This document shows, piece after piece, positions 17,818 to 27,680 of a DNA stretch of 64,000 nucleotides (its first letter is position 1; every line of letters starts with the position of its first letter). The stretch is from contig NZ_OU957226.1 in the NCBI RefSeq assembly GCF_918731615.1, positions 3,349,501-3,413,500 of the forward strand. The letters are read 5' to 3'. The stretch comes from Flavobacterium sp. CECT 9288. GTDB taxonomy: Bacteria > Bacteroidota > Bacteroidia > Flavobacteriales > Flavobacteriaceae. The notes beneath the pieces were generated by a model. It saw nothing but the letters and a program-made list of their open reading frames with translations. It had not been told where the DNA came from and did not search any database. The translations under genes were made by a program, and so were the position numbers.

Positions 17818-19440
17818 CATCTTTAGCTAATTATTTTTATAACCATATAAGACACATAAGGTCATATAAGTTATTTAAAATTTATTCTCATAAAGCTTAT
17901 AATTAATGAAAAAACTTAATTTTCTAAAATCTCTTAATGGTTTAAAAAACTGTTTTAAGAGTTCTTGTGAAACATATAAGGCATTTAAGTTTTCTAAAAT
18001 TTATACTTCAAAAATAGTAAACATCTTTAGCTAATTATTTTTATAACCATATAAGACACATAAGGTCATATAAGTTATTTAAAATTTATTCTCATAAAGC
18101 TTATAATTTATGAAAAAACTTAATTTTCTAAAATCTCTTAATGGTTTAAAAAACTGTTTTAAGAGTTCTTGTGAAACATATAAGGCATTTAAGTTTTCTA
18201 AAATTTATACTTCAAAAATAGTAAACATCTTTAGCTAATTATTTTTATAACCATATAAGACACATAAGGTCATATAAGTTATTTAAAATTTATTCTCATA
18301 AAGCTTATAATTTATGAAAAAACTTAATTTTCTAAAATCTCTTAATGGTTTAAAAAACTGTTTTAAGAGTTCTTGTGAAACATATAAGGCATTTAAGTTT
18401 TCTAAAATTTATACTTCAAAAATAGTAAACATCTTTAGCTAATTATTTTTATAACCATATAAGACACATAAGGTCATATAAGTTATTTAAAATTTATTCT
18501 CATAAAGCTTATAATTTATGAAAAAACTTAATTTTCTAAAATCTCTTAATGGTTTAAAAAACTGTTTTAAGAGTTCTTGTGAAACATATAAGGCATTTAA
18601 GTTTTCTAAAATTTATATTTCAAAAATAGTAAACATCTTTAGCTAATTATTTTTATAACCATATAAGACACATAAGGTCATATAAGTTATTTAAAATTTA
18701 TTCTCATAAAGCTTATAATTTATGAAAAAACTTAATTTTCTAAAATCTCTTAATGGTTTAAAAAACTGTTTTAAGAGTTCTTGTGAAACATATAAGGCAT
18801 TTAAGTTTTCTAAAATTTATACTTCAAAAATAGTAAACATCTTTAGCTAATTATTCTTATAACCATATAAGACACATAAGGTCATATAAGTTATTTAAAA
18901 TTTATTCTCATAAAGCTTATAATTTATGAAAAAACTTAATTTTCTAAAATCTCTTAATGGTTTAAAAAACTGTTTTAAGAGTTCTTGTGAAACATATAAG
19001 GCATTTAAGTTTTCTAAAATTTATACTTCAAAAATAGTAAACATCTTTAGCTAATTATTTTTATAACCATATAAGACACATAAGGTCATATAAGTTATTT
19101 AAAATTTATTCTCATAAAGCTTATAATTTATGAAAAAACTTAATTTTCTAAAATCTCTTAATGGTTTAAAAAACTGTTTTAAGAGTTCTTGTGAAACATA
19201 TAAGGCATTTAAGTTTTCTAAAATTTATACTTCAAAAATAGTAAACATCTTTAGCTAATTATTCTTATAACCATATAAGACACATAAGGTCATTTAAGAT
19301 TTCCGAAATTTATTCTCAAAAAGCTTAATTTTATTATATCTCTTAACGGTTAAAAAAACTGTTTTACGAGTTCTTTTGAAACATATAAGTCATATTAGGC
19401 TATCACAATTGAAACTAAAGCTTACATGACTTATATGTTG
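17818..19440. repeat. 204-bp tandem repeat array (8 units, last one degenerate)
   Basis: The marker CATCTTTAGCTAATTATT starts at 17818, 18022, 18226, 18430, 18634, 18838, 19042 and 19246, always 204 bp apart. Seven units are near-identical; differences are single bases (TTAATG in unit 1 against TTTATG in the others, and CTAATTATTCTTAT in units 6 and 8). The eighth is diverged and ends in an inverted pair (AACATATAAGTCAT at 19380-19393, ATGACTTATATGTT at 19426-19439). The unit carries the same modules in the same order as the 97-bp array: CTTAATGGTTTAAAAAA, GAAACATATAAGGCATTTAAG, AACTTAATTTTCTAAAATC. A diverged lead-in is visible from about 17780. No protein-coding frame is supported. Confidence 0.97.
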
Positions 19441-19489
19441 AAAAAAAGGACATTTTTTATTCTTACCATCTACAATGAATTGAACTTTT

Positions 19490-20500
19490 TTACTCTAAAA
19501 CGGAGTAATCCCCAATACTGATGCTGGTAAAATTCCCGTCAAAACTAGCATGATTCCCAATCATGGCATTGTCTAAAACTGCATTTTTGATATGCGAATG
19601 CGTTTGTACTAAACTGTTTTTTACCGTACTATTTACCACATGACAACCGTCACCAAGAGAAACATTTGGACCAACAGTAGCATTAACTAACACAACGTTT
19701 TTACCAATATAACATGGTGGTATAATAGTTGCGTTTTCTAGTTTTACACTTTCATCAACTAAGGATTCACCATCATTATGTAAAAATCCTAACATTCTAG
19801 AATTGGTTTCTACAGTCACGTTTTTGTTACCGCAATCCATCCACTCCTCAACTTTACCAGGGACAAATTTCATGCCTTTGGCCATCATTTGTTTGATTCC
19901 GTCGTTGATTTGGTATTCGCCTCCGTGTATGATATTATTATCCAGTACCAACTGCAATTCGTTTTTAAGTACTGCGATATCTTTGAAATAGTAAATCCCG
20001 ATAACCGCTAAGTCTGAAACAAAAGTGGATGGTTTTTCAACCAACTCAACGATTTCATTGTTGGCATTTAATTTTACCACACCAAAAGCTTCTGGTTGAT
20101 CTACTTGTTTTACCCAAATTACACTATCAGCCTCTTTGTCTAAGTCAAAATCGGCACGAATTAAAGTATCTGCATAAGCAATTACCGCTGGTCCGCTCAA
20201 GGAGTCTTTAGCACACATAATGGCGTGACCAGTTCCTAAGGCTTCGTTTTGGTAATAAATGGTTCCTTTGGCACCTAGTTTTTGGGCTATGGCCAAAAGT
20301 TCTTCTTCCACTTTTTGACCAAAACTTTCATGAATGATAAAAGCTACTTCGTCAATATCTTGATTTAAAACTCCTGCGATATCTTCAACTAATCGATGTA
20401 CGATAGGTTTGCCCGCAACAGGAATTAATGGTTTAGGAATGGTTAATGTATGTGGGCGAAGGCGTGATCCACGACCCGCCATAGGAACGATTATTTTCAT
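19490..20500 (-). CDS. Sugar-phosphate nucleotidyltransferase
   Basis: A 336-residue two-domain enzyme. The N-terminal GT-A-like domain has the nucleotide-binding signature IIVPMAGRGSRLRPHT followed by PKPLIPVAGKP, and YADTLI provides the metal-binding aspartate. The C-terminal part (about 245-336) is a left-handed beta-helix hexapeptide region (NATIIPPCYIGKNVVLVNA). It transfers a nucleotide to a sugar-1-phosphate, supplying activated sugars for surface glycans. The exact sugar cannot be fixed. The nearby dut and Wzx flippase are in the same direction. Confidence 0.88.
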   Translation of the reverse strand: MKIIVPMAGRGSRLRPHTLTIPKPLIPVAGKPIVHRLVEDIAGVLNQDIDEVAFIIHESFGQKVEEELLAIAQKLGAKGTIYYQNEALGTGHAIMCAKDSLSGPAVIAYADTLIRADFDLDKEADSVIWVKQVDQPEAFGVVKLNANNEIVELVEKPSTFVSDLAVIGIYYFKDIAVLKNELQLVLDNNIIHGGEYQINDGIKQMMAKGMKFVPGKVEEWMDCGNKNVTVETNSRMLGFLHNDGESLVDESVKLENATIIPPCYIGKNVVLVNATVGPNVSLGDGCHVVNSTVKNSLVQTHSHIKNAVLDNAMIGNHASFDGNFTSISIGDYSVLE

Positions 20501-20505
20501 ATGAA

Positions 20506-20590
20506 CCCCCTAACTACTACTAGGGGTGAGTAGGATTTAAATTTATATTGTTTCTATTTGTAATTATCAATTCCCCCTTCGGGGGTAAGG
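20506..20590. other. Two short C/G-rich inverted repeats between nucleotidyltransferase and dut
   Basis: CCCCTA at 20507-20512 faces TAGGGG at 20521-20526, and CCCCC at 20573-20577 faces GGGGG at 20581-20585 across TTC. They stand out in this AT-rich DNA. The second could form a stable hairpin just past the dut stop but has no U tract. Confidence 0.5.
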
Positions 20591-20595
20591 GGGCT

Positions 20596-21030
20596 TTATT
20601 TTACTCCCGTACTACCAAAACCGCCTTCACCTCTTGAAGTTTCTGTCAGTTCCTGAACTACAGTCCACTCGGCGCGTTCGTGCTTTGCGATAACTAATTG
20701 CGCTATGCGTTCCCCGTTTTGAATGGTAAAATCTTCATTGGATAAATTTACTAAAATTACTCCAATTTCTCCACGATAATCCGCATCTACAGTTCCGGGT
20801 GCGTTTAGTACGGTTACGCCATTTTTTGCGGCTAGTCCGCTACGTGGTCTTACTTGTGCTTCGTAACCAATAGGTAGTTCTATAAAAAGACCTGTTTTTA
20901 CGATGGTTCGTTCTAGTGGCTTTAAGGTAATTGGGTCGGTTATATTGGCTCGTAAATCCATTCCTGCCGAGGCGATGGTTTCATAGCTAGGCAAGTCGTG
21001 TTGTGATTTGTTGATGATGTTGATATTCAT
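20596..21030 (-). CDS. dut: dUTP diphosphatase
   Basis: A 144-residue trimeric dUTPase with all five motifs in order: [47 protein letters not shown] and the C-terminal [10 protein letters not shown] arm that closes over the active site. It hydrolyses dUTP to dUMP and pyrophosphate, keeping uracil out of DNA and feeding thymidylate synthesis. The length is standard. It runs in the same direction as the Wzx gene upstream, 219 bp apart. Confidence 0.97.
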   Translation of the reverse strand: MNINIINKSQHDLPSYETIASAGMDLRANITDPITLKPLERTIVKTGLFIELPIGYEAQVRPRSGLAAKNGVTVLNAPGTVDADYRGEIGVILVNLSNEDFTIQNGERIAQLVIAKHERAEWTVVQELTETSRGEGGFGSTGVK

Positions 21031-21249
21031 AATGTATTTGTTTGAGCTAGTTTTCAGGATCAGATTGTCTTTTTTAGGAAGTACGCTTTTTTAGCCGTGA
21101 CCGAAGTGGAAAGCCTTTTTTTATAAAATTGTATTTTTTTCGAGGGTGAAAAGAGCGACTGCAAGAAGCTCCTTTTGAGCCGTAGAAAAAAACAATTTTA
21201 GGAAAAAGCTTGAAACGAAGGGCGCGATAAGCTCCTAGAAAATTTGATA
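21031..21249. other. Intergenic region with a long imperfect hairpin
   Basis: No gene. TAAAATTGTATTTTTTT (from about 21123) and AAAAAAACAATTTTA (to about 21201) are inverted copies around about 45 bp of sequence. The flanks (GCCGTGACCGAAGTGGAAAGCC, AGAGCGACTGCAAGAAGCTCC) look like a repeated flavobacterial intergenic element. Confidence 0.5.
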
Positions 21250-22715
21250 CTACTTGGCTTTACGTTTAAGTATTTGGGTTAATAATTCTTTTTCGTTGTG
21301 GTATATAAAATAAAGGAACACCAGCAATAACGGGATTCCTACGAAATAATTCTCCCGGAATCCGTAAAATGAAATCGCTGAAAATCCGATTGAAATTATG
21401 AGATACATAAAAATTTTACGGCTGTCATACGGTATGGGGTAATATTTGTTTCCGAAATAGTAAGAGATGGTCATCATGCTACCATAAGCGGCTATGGTGG
21501 CTATGGCCGATCCGTAATAACTCATGGTTGGGATTAGCAGGCAATTGAGCGCTAGTGTGATGATGGCTCCTACGATTGAGATGTAAGCGCCTACATACGT
21601 TTTATCAATGAGTTTGTACCATACGGAAAGGTTGGTGTAAATGCCTAAGAAAAAATTAGCCAAAATAATTAAGGGCACTACTTTCATGGCTTCCCAATAA
21701 GACTCGTCCTGAATCATAATTAGTTTTAAAACATCGGCAAAAACGATAACGGAGAGTAATATGAACGACCCAAAAATGACAAAATATTTGGTTATTGTGG
21801 CATAGGTTTGTGGTGCATCTTTACTATCAGAATGGCTAAAAAAGAAAGGTTCGATACCTAAAGTGTAGGCAGTACGGTACAAGACCATAAACAAACCGAG
21901 TTTATAACAAGCGGAATATACTCCTACTTCTGCATCGGCAATGTTTGCTGGCAATAGTTCTCCCAATAAAATTTTGTCAAACTGATCGTTGATGGCAAAT
22001 GCGAGTCCGGCTACCATAATAGGCATTCCGTATTGCATCATGCGTTTCCAAAGCTGGTAATCAAAATGCCATTTTAGTTTTAAATAATCAGGTGACAATA
22101 CCACAAATGTGAGCAAACTTGCTACAATATTTGACACAAAAATATAGCCTATTTGATACTCTTCTTGGTATAATGTACTAAAAAAATGACCTGGATTTGA
22201 CTCTGCCAAGTAAGGCAAATAAATCAAGAAGAACAAATTGAGCAAAAGATACACTGTAACGTTTCCTATTTTTATAACGGCGTACTGCAACGGTTTTTGT
22301 TGTACTCTTAACTTAGAAAAGGGAATGATTACTAGCGCATCTAGTACAAGAACCCAAATAGTATAGGTGATGTATTGAACATCTATATTTGACCAAAGGG
22401 CTAATTTATTGCGAAACAGTAGCGCTAAAAATAAAAAAGATAAGGAGGTCCAAAAGATAGATACTGAGGCAGTTTCTAAAACTGATTTTTTATCATTCTC
22501 TTTATTGTAAAACCTAAAAAAGCGGTTTCCATACCATAGGACAAAACAACATTAAAAATAATAAGCCAAGCAAAAATCATAGACACTTTACCAAACTCTT
22601 CTACAGGTAGGTATTTTGTGTACAAGGGTACTAAAAAAAAACTAAACATCCTGGGAATAACCGTGGCTAGACCGTAAATAGCTGTTTGTTTAAAAAGACT
22701 TTTATATAATCCCAA
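21250..22715 (-). pseudogene. Wzx-like polysaccharide flippase, broken by a one-base frameshift
   Basis: Two adjacent frames together make one oligosaccharide flippase of about 488 residues (MOP superfamily). The first frame (from 22715) encodes MGLYKSLFKQTAIYGLATVI through GMETAF. The second continues, after the break, with FRFYNKENDKKSVLETASVS and then the C-terminal transmembrane helices to 21250. Both join perfectly if one base is added to the run of six A (plus strand, 22516-22521). Such proteins flip lipid-linked sugar repeats across the inner membrane. The break could be a real mutation, phase variation at the homopolymer, or a sequencing error. Confidence 0.85.
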
Positions 22716-22844
22716 AATGGTATGTGTATTAAAATTAAAGCGACAAAAATAAGAAATTCTTTGCTGAAATTGCTTGCGGTAGGGTTTTGTTTTGGTCTAC
22801 CACCCGCTTGATGTATAGCATTTCTAAAACGGTTCTTATTTAAG

Positions 22845-23273
22845 CTATTGCTGGATCACCACATTTTGTATTTTGTAAAAATACGTTTTGTGATTTAATT
22901 TATATTCTAAAACGGCTTGGTTAGGTTCTAGCTTAAATTGGGGTTGGTGTATTGCGGGTGCTTTATTGCCATATTCTTTGGCTGGATCTACGTCCAAAAT
23001 AAAATCAGTGGGTGCTGCAGTAGCTTTCAAGATTCCTGTGAACGATAACTGTGAAGCACTTTGCAAAGCTGCGTGTTGCTTGTTATAATGAACTGAAATG
23101 AGTTGTAAGTTTGCTGACAATGGTTGATCAAACTCTATAAAAAAAGTGTTTTTTTGGACAAATGTTTTCCTTATTTGTTGAGGAAAGTGCGATTGAAAAT
23201 CTGGATTTGTTCCACAAGAGATAAAACTACATACGAACATTATAAATAGGATATTTACAAAGCTTGTTTTCAT
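22845..23273 (-). CDS. Small lipoprotein of unknown function
   Basis: A 142-residue protein with a lipoprotein signal (FIMFVCSFISCGTN, Cys20). The rest is a beta-rich domain without recognised motifs (FIEFDQPLSANLQLISVHYN, AVLEYKLNHKTYFYKIQNV). It ends 11 bp before the GNAT gene start region in the same leftward direction and may be co-transcribed with it. I cannot assign a function. Confidence 0.7.
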   Translation of the reverse strand: MKTSFVNILFIMFVCSFISCGTNPDFQSHFPQQIRKTFVQKNTFFIEFDQPLSANLQLISVHYNKQHAALQSASQLSFTGILKATAAPTDFILDVDPAKEYGNKAPAIHQPQFKLEPNQAVLEYKLNHKTYFYKIQNVVIQQ

Positions 23274-23284
23274 ACCAATGCGTT

Positions 23285-23728
23285 TTAGCTTAAACCATCT
23301 TCGTTAATAATTTTTAAAAAATGAAAGCCTTTAGGCGCGTATCCTTGATTGTAATAAAACCGATGTGCTGTAAAATTACCCGTAAATGCATCAAGTACAA
23401 TCATGTTACAGCCTGTTTCTCTGGCTACTGCATCTACATAATCAGTCATTATTTTACCTATTCCTTTTGAACGATGATCTGGATGTACAATAAAATTGTC
23501 AATTTCTAAATATTTACCAGACCACAATTTTGTCCCAGACCACAATCCCGAAGTTCCCACACAAACACCATCTTCATAGACTGCTATTTGCCTGTAGTTG
23601 TGCGGAATCATCTCGGTGAGATACGCATCGTATTTTTCTAGGGTAAATGTTGGGTACAAAAAACGCATCACATCAATGTTAGCTAGCATTTCCTGTTTAG
23701 TAGTCAGTTCTTTAAGTTCTAATTTCAT
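23285..23728 (-). CDS. GNAT family N-acetyltransferase
   Basis: A 147-residue acetyltransferase of the GNAT fold. The acetyl-CoA-binding motif A reads IDNFIVHPDHRSKGIGKIMTDYV (about residues 77-99), followed by motif B ILVLDAFTGNFTAHRFYYNQGY-like sequence. It moves an acetyl group from acetyl-CoA to an amine on an unknown substrate. The small lipoprotein gene follows 11 bp downstream. Confidence 0.88.
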   Translation of the reverse strand: MKLELKELTTKQEMLANIDVMRFLYPTFTLEKYDAYLTEMIPHNYRQIAVYEDGVCVGTSGLWSGTKLWSGKYLEIDNFIVHPDHRSKGIGKIMTDYVDAVARETGCNMIVLDAFTGNFTAHRFYYNQGYAPKGFHFLKIINEDGLS

Positions 23729-24092
23729 ATTTGCTTTTCAAAAATGTAAAATTAGAGAAAAAGGAATGAGATTAAAAGTGATGATGGGACGAATATTTAA
23801 AAAATCAACGTTAAAAATTTTAAAATAAATAAGTGATATCTATAGCGTATCTCTTGAAATAACAGCTTATAGCTTGCATTTATTGTAAAAATTTTAATTA
23901 TCATAAAGTAAATTTTACCGTAATGATTGAATAAATTATTAATTAAAATTAAAAAACTGCTACTTGTAAATCAAAACCTTGTTTAGTAAAAATAGCAGAC
24001 TTTATTTCCTAATATTTGTGCTATGTTTCGCTGCTGCTATTTAAATAAACTATTTTAAGTGTATTTTTACCTAAACAGTAAGAAACATCCAG
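23729..24092. other. Divergent intergenic region
   Basis: This AT-rich gap holds the upstream regions of the leftward GNAT and the rightward Crp/Fnr gene. I see no clear promoter consensus or ORF in it. Confidence 0.5.
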
Positions 24093-24656
24093 ATGCAAGA
24101 AATTTTAAAAAATCAAATCGATAAAATTGTACCATTAACGGATGCTGAGTTTCAAGTGGTACTTTCTTATTTTTCAATAGGAAAGTACAAAAAACACCAA
24201 TATATTCTGCAACAAGGAAACTCGGTTCCTTACGTTCATTTTGTTGTAAAAGGATTGCTCAGATCATTTTATTTAGACAAATCAGGCAAAAGTCATATTT
24301 TACAATTTGCAATGGAAGATTGGTGGATCACGGATAATCAAGGTTTTTATAACGAACAAAATGCTACGTTAAATATTGATTGTTTAGAGGATGCTCAAAC
24401 ATATTACATTTCGCTTGAAAACAGAACTAAATTATGTATCGAGCTACCGAAAATCGAATTCTTTTTTTTACAAAAAATGACGGCAGGTTCTATTGCCCTT
24501 CAAAATAGAGTTCTTTCATTAATGAGCAAAAATTCAGAGGAGCGCTATACCCAATTTATTCAATTATATCCAAACTTGATTCAGCGTCTTTCTAAAACTT
24601 TAGTAGCCTCCTACCTCGGAATTTCTCGCGAAACCTTAAGCAGACTCTCACATTAA
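24093..24656 (+). CDS. Crp/Fnr family transcriptional regulator
   Basis: A 187-residue regulator: cyclic-nucleotide-binding-like beta-barrel in the first two thirds (KYKKHQYILQQGNSVPYVHF, VVKGLLRSFYLDKSGKSHIL) and a C-terminal winged helix (SKTLVASYLGISRETLSRL). The barrel lacks a canonical cAMP pocket, so the effector is unknown. It lies 93 bp before a PRISE-type reductase in the same direction, and an operator-like palindrome sits in the gap, so it probably controls that gene. The length is typical for the family. Confidence 0.88.
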   Translation: MQEILKNQIDKIVPLTDAEFQVVLSYFSIGKYKKHQYILQQGNSVPYVHFVVKGLLRSFYLDKSGKSHILQFAMEDWWITDNQGFYNEQNATLNIDCLEDAQTYYISLENRTKLCIELPKIEFFFLQKMTAGSIALQNRVLSLMSKNSEERYTQFIQLYPNLIQRLSKTLVASYLGISRETLSRLSH

Positions 24657-24691
24657 TGTGATCTATGTCACTTGTTTTATGTGATATAGAT
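24657..24691 (+). promoter_or_regulatory. Crp/Fnr-type operator upstream of the PRISE reductase
   Basis: TGTGA-N6-TCAC at 24657-24671 fits the CRP-class half-site pair. It overlaps a larger palindrome: ATCTATGTCAC at 24661-24671 against GTGATATAGAT at 24681-24691 (one mismatch in 11 bp). It starts at the 3' end of a Crp/Fnr gene, 60-90 bp before the reductase start. Confidence 0.55.
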
Positions 24692-24749
24692 CCTTTGCTT
24701 TCCTAACTGTATTGCTGAATTTTGTACCTACAAATTTAAAAATACGAAT

Positions 24750-25817
24750 ATGAAAAATATAGCACTTGTAGTAGGAGCAACCGGAATAACGGGAAGCGCA
24801 CTCTCTCAGCAACTAATAAACAAAGGTTGGACAACGTATGGATTAGCCCGCAACCCAAGCAAAGACATTACTGGATTGCAACCCGTAGTTGCAAATCTAT
24901 TGGATCTTGACAGTTTAAAACTAGCTTTGCAAGATATAACGCCTACACACATATACATTACAACCTGGATGCGTCAAGATTCTGAACTCGAAAATATACG
25001 AGTAAACAGCTTAATGATTCGGAATTTATTAGATGTTTTATCTTCTAAAAAATCAGTGCAACACGTAGCTTTAGTAACAGGACTCAAACATTATCTGGGG
25101 CCATTTGAGGCTTACGCCAAAGAAGGTTTTTTGCCCGAAACTCCGTTTAGGGAAGAACAACCGCGTTTAGACATCGATAATTTTTATTACGCACAAGAAG
25201 ATGAAGTCTATGCTGCTGCTGCTCGAGATGGATTTACGTGGAGCATTCACCGTCCGCATACAGTAATTGGAAAAGCAGTAGGAAACCTAATGAACTTGGG
25301 TACAACACTTGCTGTCTATGCTAGTATTTGCAAAGCAATTGGCAAACCATTTCAATGGCCAGGTTCAGAGGCACAATGGAACGGACTTTCAGATGTAACC
25401 GATGCTGAAGTATTAGCAGCACATTTAATTTGGGCTTCTACAACTGAGCAGGCATTTAACGAAGCTTTCAATGTAGTCAATGGCGACTTTTTTCGATGGA
25501 AATGGCTTTGGAAAAAAATAGGAGATTCATTTGGACTCGAAGTAAAAGGATATGATGGAACTATGCATCCTCTGGAACAACAAATGCAACAAGATAGCGA
25601 AGTTTGGAAAAAAATCGCTACTGATAATGGGCTTAAAGCAATGGATCTTAACCAACTTGCTTCGCCTTGGCATACTGATCTTGACTTAGGACGACCTATA
25701 GAAGTAAATACAGATATGTCTAAAAGTAGAAAACTAGGTTTTCTCGTTTTTAAAAATACCGAAGATTGCTTCTATGAACTTTTTGCAAAACTTCGTTCGG
25801 AACGTTTGATACCTTAG
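24750..25817 (+). CDS. PRISE-type SDR oxidoreductase
   Basis: A 355-residue short-chain dehydrogenase of the progesterone 5-beta-reductase/iridoid-synthase-like group. The dinucleotide-binding loop is VVGATGITGSALSQQL at the N-terminus. The family NFYY motif appears at DNFYYAQEDEVYAAAARDG, where the tyrosine is catalytic, and SIHRPHTVIGKAVGNLMNLG follows. It should reduce an enone-type substrate with NADPH. It is probably controlled by the Crp/Fnr protein just upstream. The substrate is unknown. A terminator follows. Confidence 0.85.
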   Translation: MKNIALVVGATGITGSALSQQLINKGWTTYGLARNPSKDITGLQPVVANLLDLDSLKLALQDITPTHIYITTWMRQDSELENIRVNSLMIRNLLDVLSSKKSVQHVALVTGLKHYLGPFEAYAKEGFLPETPFREEQPRLDIDNFYYAQEDEVYAAAARDGFTWSIHRPHTVIGKAVGNLMNLGTTLAVYASICKAIGKPFQWPGSEAQWNGLSDVTDAEVLAAHLIWASTTEQAFNEAFNVVNGDFFRWKWLWKKIGDSFGLEVKGYDGTMHPLEQQMQQDSEVWKKIATDNGLKAMDLNQLASPWHTDLDLGRPIEVNTDMSKSRKLGFLVFKNTEDCFYELFAKLRSERLIP

Positions 25818-25879
25818 TTTGTAGATACCGATTTTACACTTCTAATCTAAAAAAGGGATTTGAAAGAGTACATTAACTC

Positions 25880-25917
25880 CCTCCAAAAAGCTAGACACTA
25901 TTTGGGGGTATTTTTTT
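25880..25917 (+). terminator. Intrinsic terminator of the PRISE reductase
   Basis: CCTCCAAA at 25880-25887 pairs with TTTGGGGG at 25901-25908 (one G-T pair) and is followed by TATTTTTTT. Confidence 0.75.
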
Positions 25918-25957
25918 GGAAAAAAGTCAAATAAAATAGACAGGAGTTATAAATTCT

Positions 25958-27658
25958 TTATTTTTTACTCACTTTTTCTGCGAGTTGCATCGCGTTATAG
26001 ATATTTAATACTTTCCCTGATTTAGAGAGTTCAGAAAATTTAGCTTTTTTACCCTCACCACCAGGGATCAAAACTTCAATTTCGTAAGCAGTTCCGGATT
26101 CCAGAATAATTTGTTTCACTTCCTTAGCTGTAAGTTTAGGAAAATACGACCAAATCAAAGCCGCTGTTCCAGAAACCATAGGTGTAGCAAGTGAAGTTCC
26201 TGAATCATACACATAACTATTTCCTGCAGTTGTTGTATAAATTTTATCTCCAGGAGCAAATAAATCCACATTTTTTTTGCCATAATTAGAGAATTCAGAC
26301 ACAAAATTACTATCTATTTTTTGAGATATTGAACCCACTGTTATAAAATTTTCTACAACTTCATCTGGGTTTTCATAATCAACATCACTAGGATAATATG
26401 GATTTTCATCAACATTAAAACTATTGTTCCCTGCAGCATGAACCAGCAAAACATCATGCTTTTCGGCATATTTATAAGCGTCTATTACCCATTTTTTATG
26501 CAAAGAAAATTCTTTTCCAAAAGACATGTTGATGACTTTCGCTCCATTATCAACCGCATAATAAATTGCCATTGCAATATCCTTATCGTGTTCATCGCCA
26601 GAGTAAGAAATATTTAAAGGCATTATCTTTACCATTTCTGAAATTCCATTAATTCCAAAATCATTATTTCTATTTGCTGCTATAATTCCTGAAACCTTTG
26701 TGCAATGATCTTGAATTTTTCTATGACCAACTTTGTTGTTACTAACTAAATTATTACCATAACCTTTTTGTAGATCATAAGCATTGTCCCCTAGAGCTTC
26801 ACGTTCATTAAAATTTAAGTTCAAATTTTTGTTAACTATCGAATCTACCTGTATTTTAGTCTCTATAATATCTTCTAAAGTATTTTCGTTTAAATCAAAT
26901 TTTCGCTTCAAAAAACCAACCATTGCTCCTATATCATAGTCCTTGTCCTCTCTTCTTTGTCTATATGTTTTATCATTTATTTTATATTTATTGTAAAGAC
27001 TATCTAATTGCTTATAAGTATAGTCCTCTTTCGGAAAATAATGCTTTAAACTATCTCTAGCTATTGGATAAGTTAAAATACTATATTTTTGATTTTCTAA
27101 CCAGTTTTTATAATCAGCATTCCGAGTCTCAAATAATTGCAATGCTCTCTGATATTCTCTATAATCATAAAGTTCATTTGATGCTATCTGATTCTCCTTT
27201 TTATCTTTAAATCTAGAATTCCATTCTCTTATGATTCTTACAAATTCAAAATTCCCCCAAACTATGTAGCCACCACTTTTAGTACCAGCAAAATTCCAAC
27301 CGTTTACATCGTCAACATAACCGTTATTGTCATCGTCAATACCATTATTATTTATTTCTTTTGTATTAGTCCAAATTTGACCCAATAAATCTTCGTGTTT
27401 TAAATCGATTTGAGTATCAATAACGGCTACAATTATATCCTTCTTTTTTTGCTTTGTGGTATTTTGACCATACCATTTATTTAGAGAAATTCCAGGTATA
27501 CCGTCTTGCAAGTAATCTTTCTGAAACCAATTATTTAATAAACTATCCTTCGTTGTAGTGATTGAATGATCCCTTGTGGCGTTCTCTTGAGAAAAACAGC
27601 TTACAAAATTTGCAATAAAAACAAAACAAGTAAAATAAAAAAGCGGCAATGATTTCAT
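25958..27658 (-). CDS. S8 family serine peptidase (subtilase)
   Basis: A 566-residue exported subtilisin-like protease with signal peptide (MKSLPLFYFTCFVFIANFVSC) and a possible lipidation cysteine. The catalytic Asp is in VAVIDTQIDLKHEDL (about 78), the His in DHCTKVSGIIAA (about 320), and the Ser in SGTSLATPMVSGTAAL (about 495). The HGT and DTG motifs are changed to HCT and DTQ. A long insert of about 200 residues between Asp and His is common in flavobacterial members. A -7 box and a GGAATTC palindrome lie upstream, shared with the AraC gene, so the two may be co-regulated. Confidence 0.9.
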   Translation of the reverse strand: MKSLPLFYFTCFVFIANFVSCFSQENATRDHSITTTKDSLLNNWFQKDYLQDGIPGISLNKWYGQNTTKQKKKDIIVAVIDTQIDLKHEDLLGQIWTNTKEINNNGIDDDNNGYVDDVNGWNFAGTKSGGYIVWGNFEFVRIIREWNSRFKDKKENQIASNELYDYREYQRALQLFETRNADYKNWLENQKYSILTYPIARDSLKHYFPKEDYTYKQLDSLYNKYKINDKTYRQRREDKDYDIGAMVGFLKRKFDLNENTLEDIIETKIQVDSIVNKNLNLNFNEREALGDNAYDLQKGYGNNLVSNNKVGHRKIQDHCTKVSGIIAANRNNDFGINGISEMVKIMPLNISYSGDEHDKDIAMAIYYAVDNGAKVINMSFGKEFSLHKKWVIDAYKYAEKHDVLLVHAAGNNSFNVDENPYYPSDVDYENPDEVVENFITVGSISQKIDSNFVSEFSNYGKKNVDLFAPGDKIYTTTAGNSYVYDSGTSLATPMVSGTAALIWSYFPKLTAKEVKQIILESGTAYEIEVLIPGGEGKKAKFSELSKSGKVLNIYNAMQLAEKVSKK

Positions 27659-27680
27659 AGTTAAGGTAATTTTAATGGTT

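Noticed and set aside
17818..19440. 204-bp array considered as a CRISPR array or coding repeat
   Set aside because: There are no spacer-like variable segments and no open frame through the units.
23598..23828. Rightward ORF opposite the GNAT gene
   Set aside because: It is a shadow of the GNAT acetyltransferase on the other strand and runs into AT-rich intergenic DNA.
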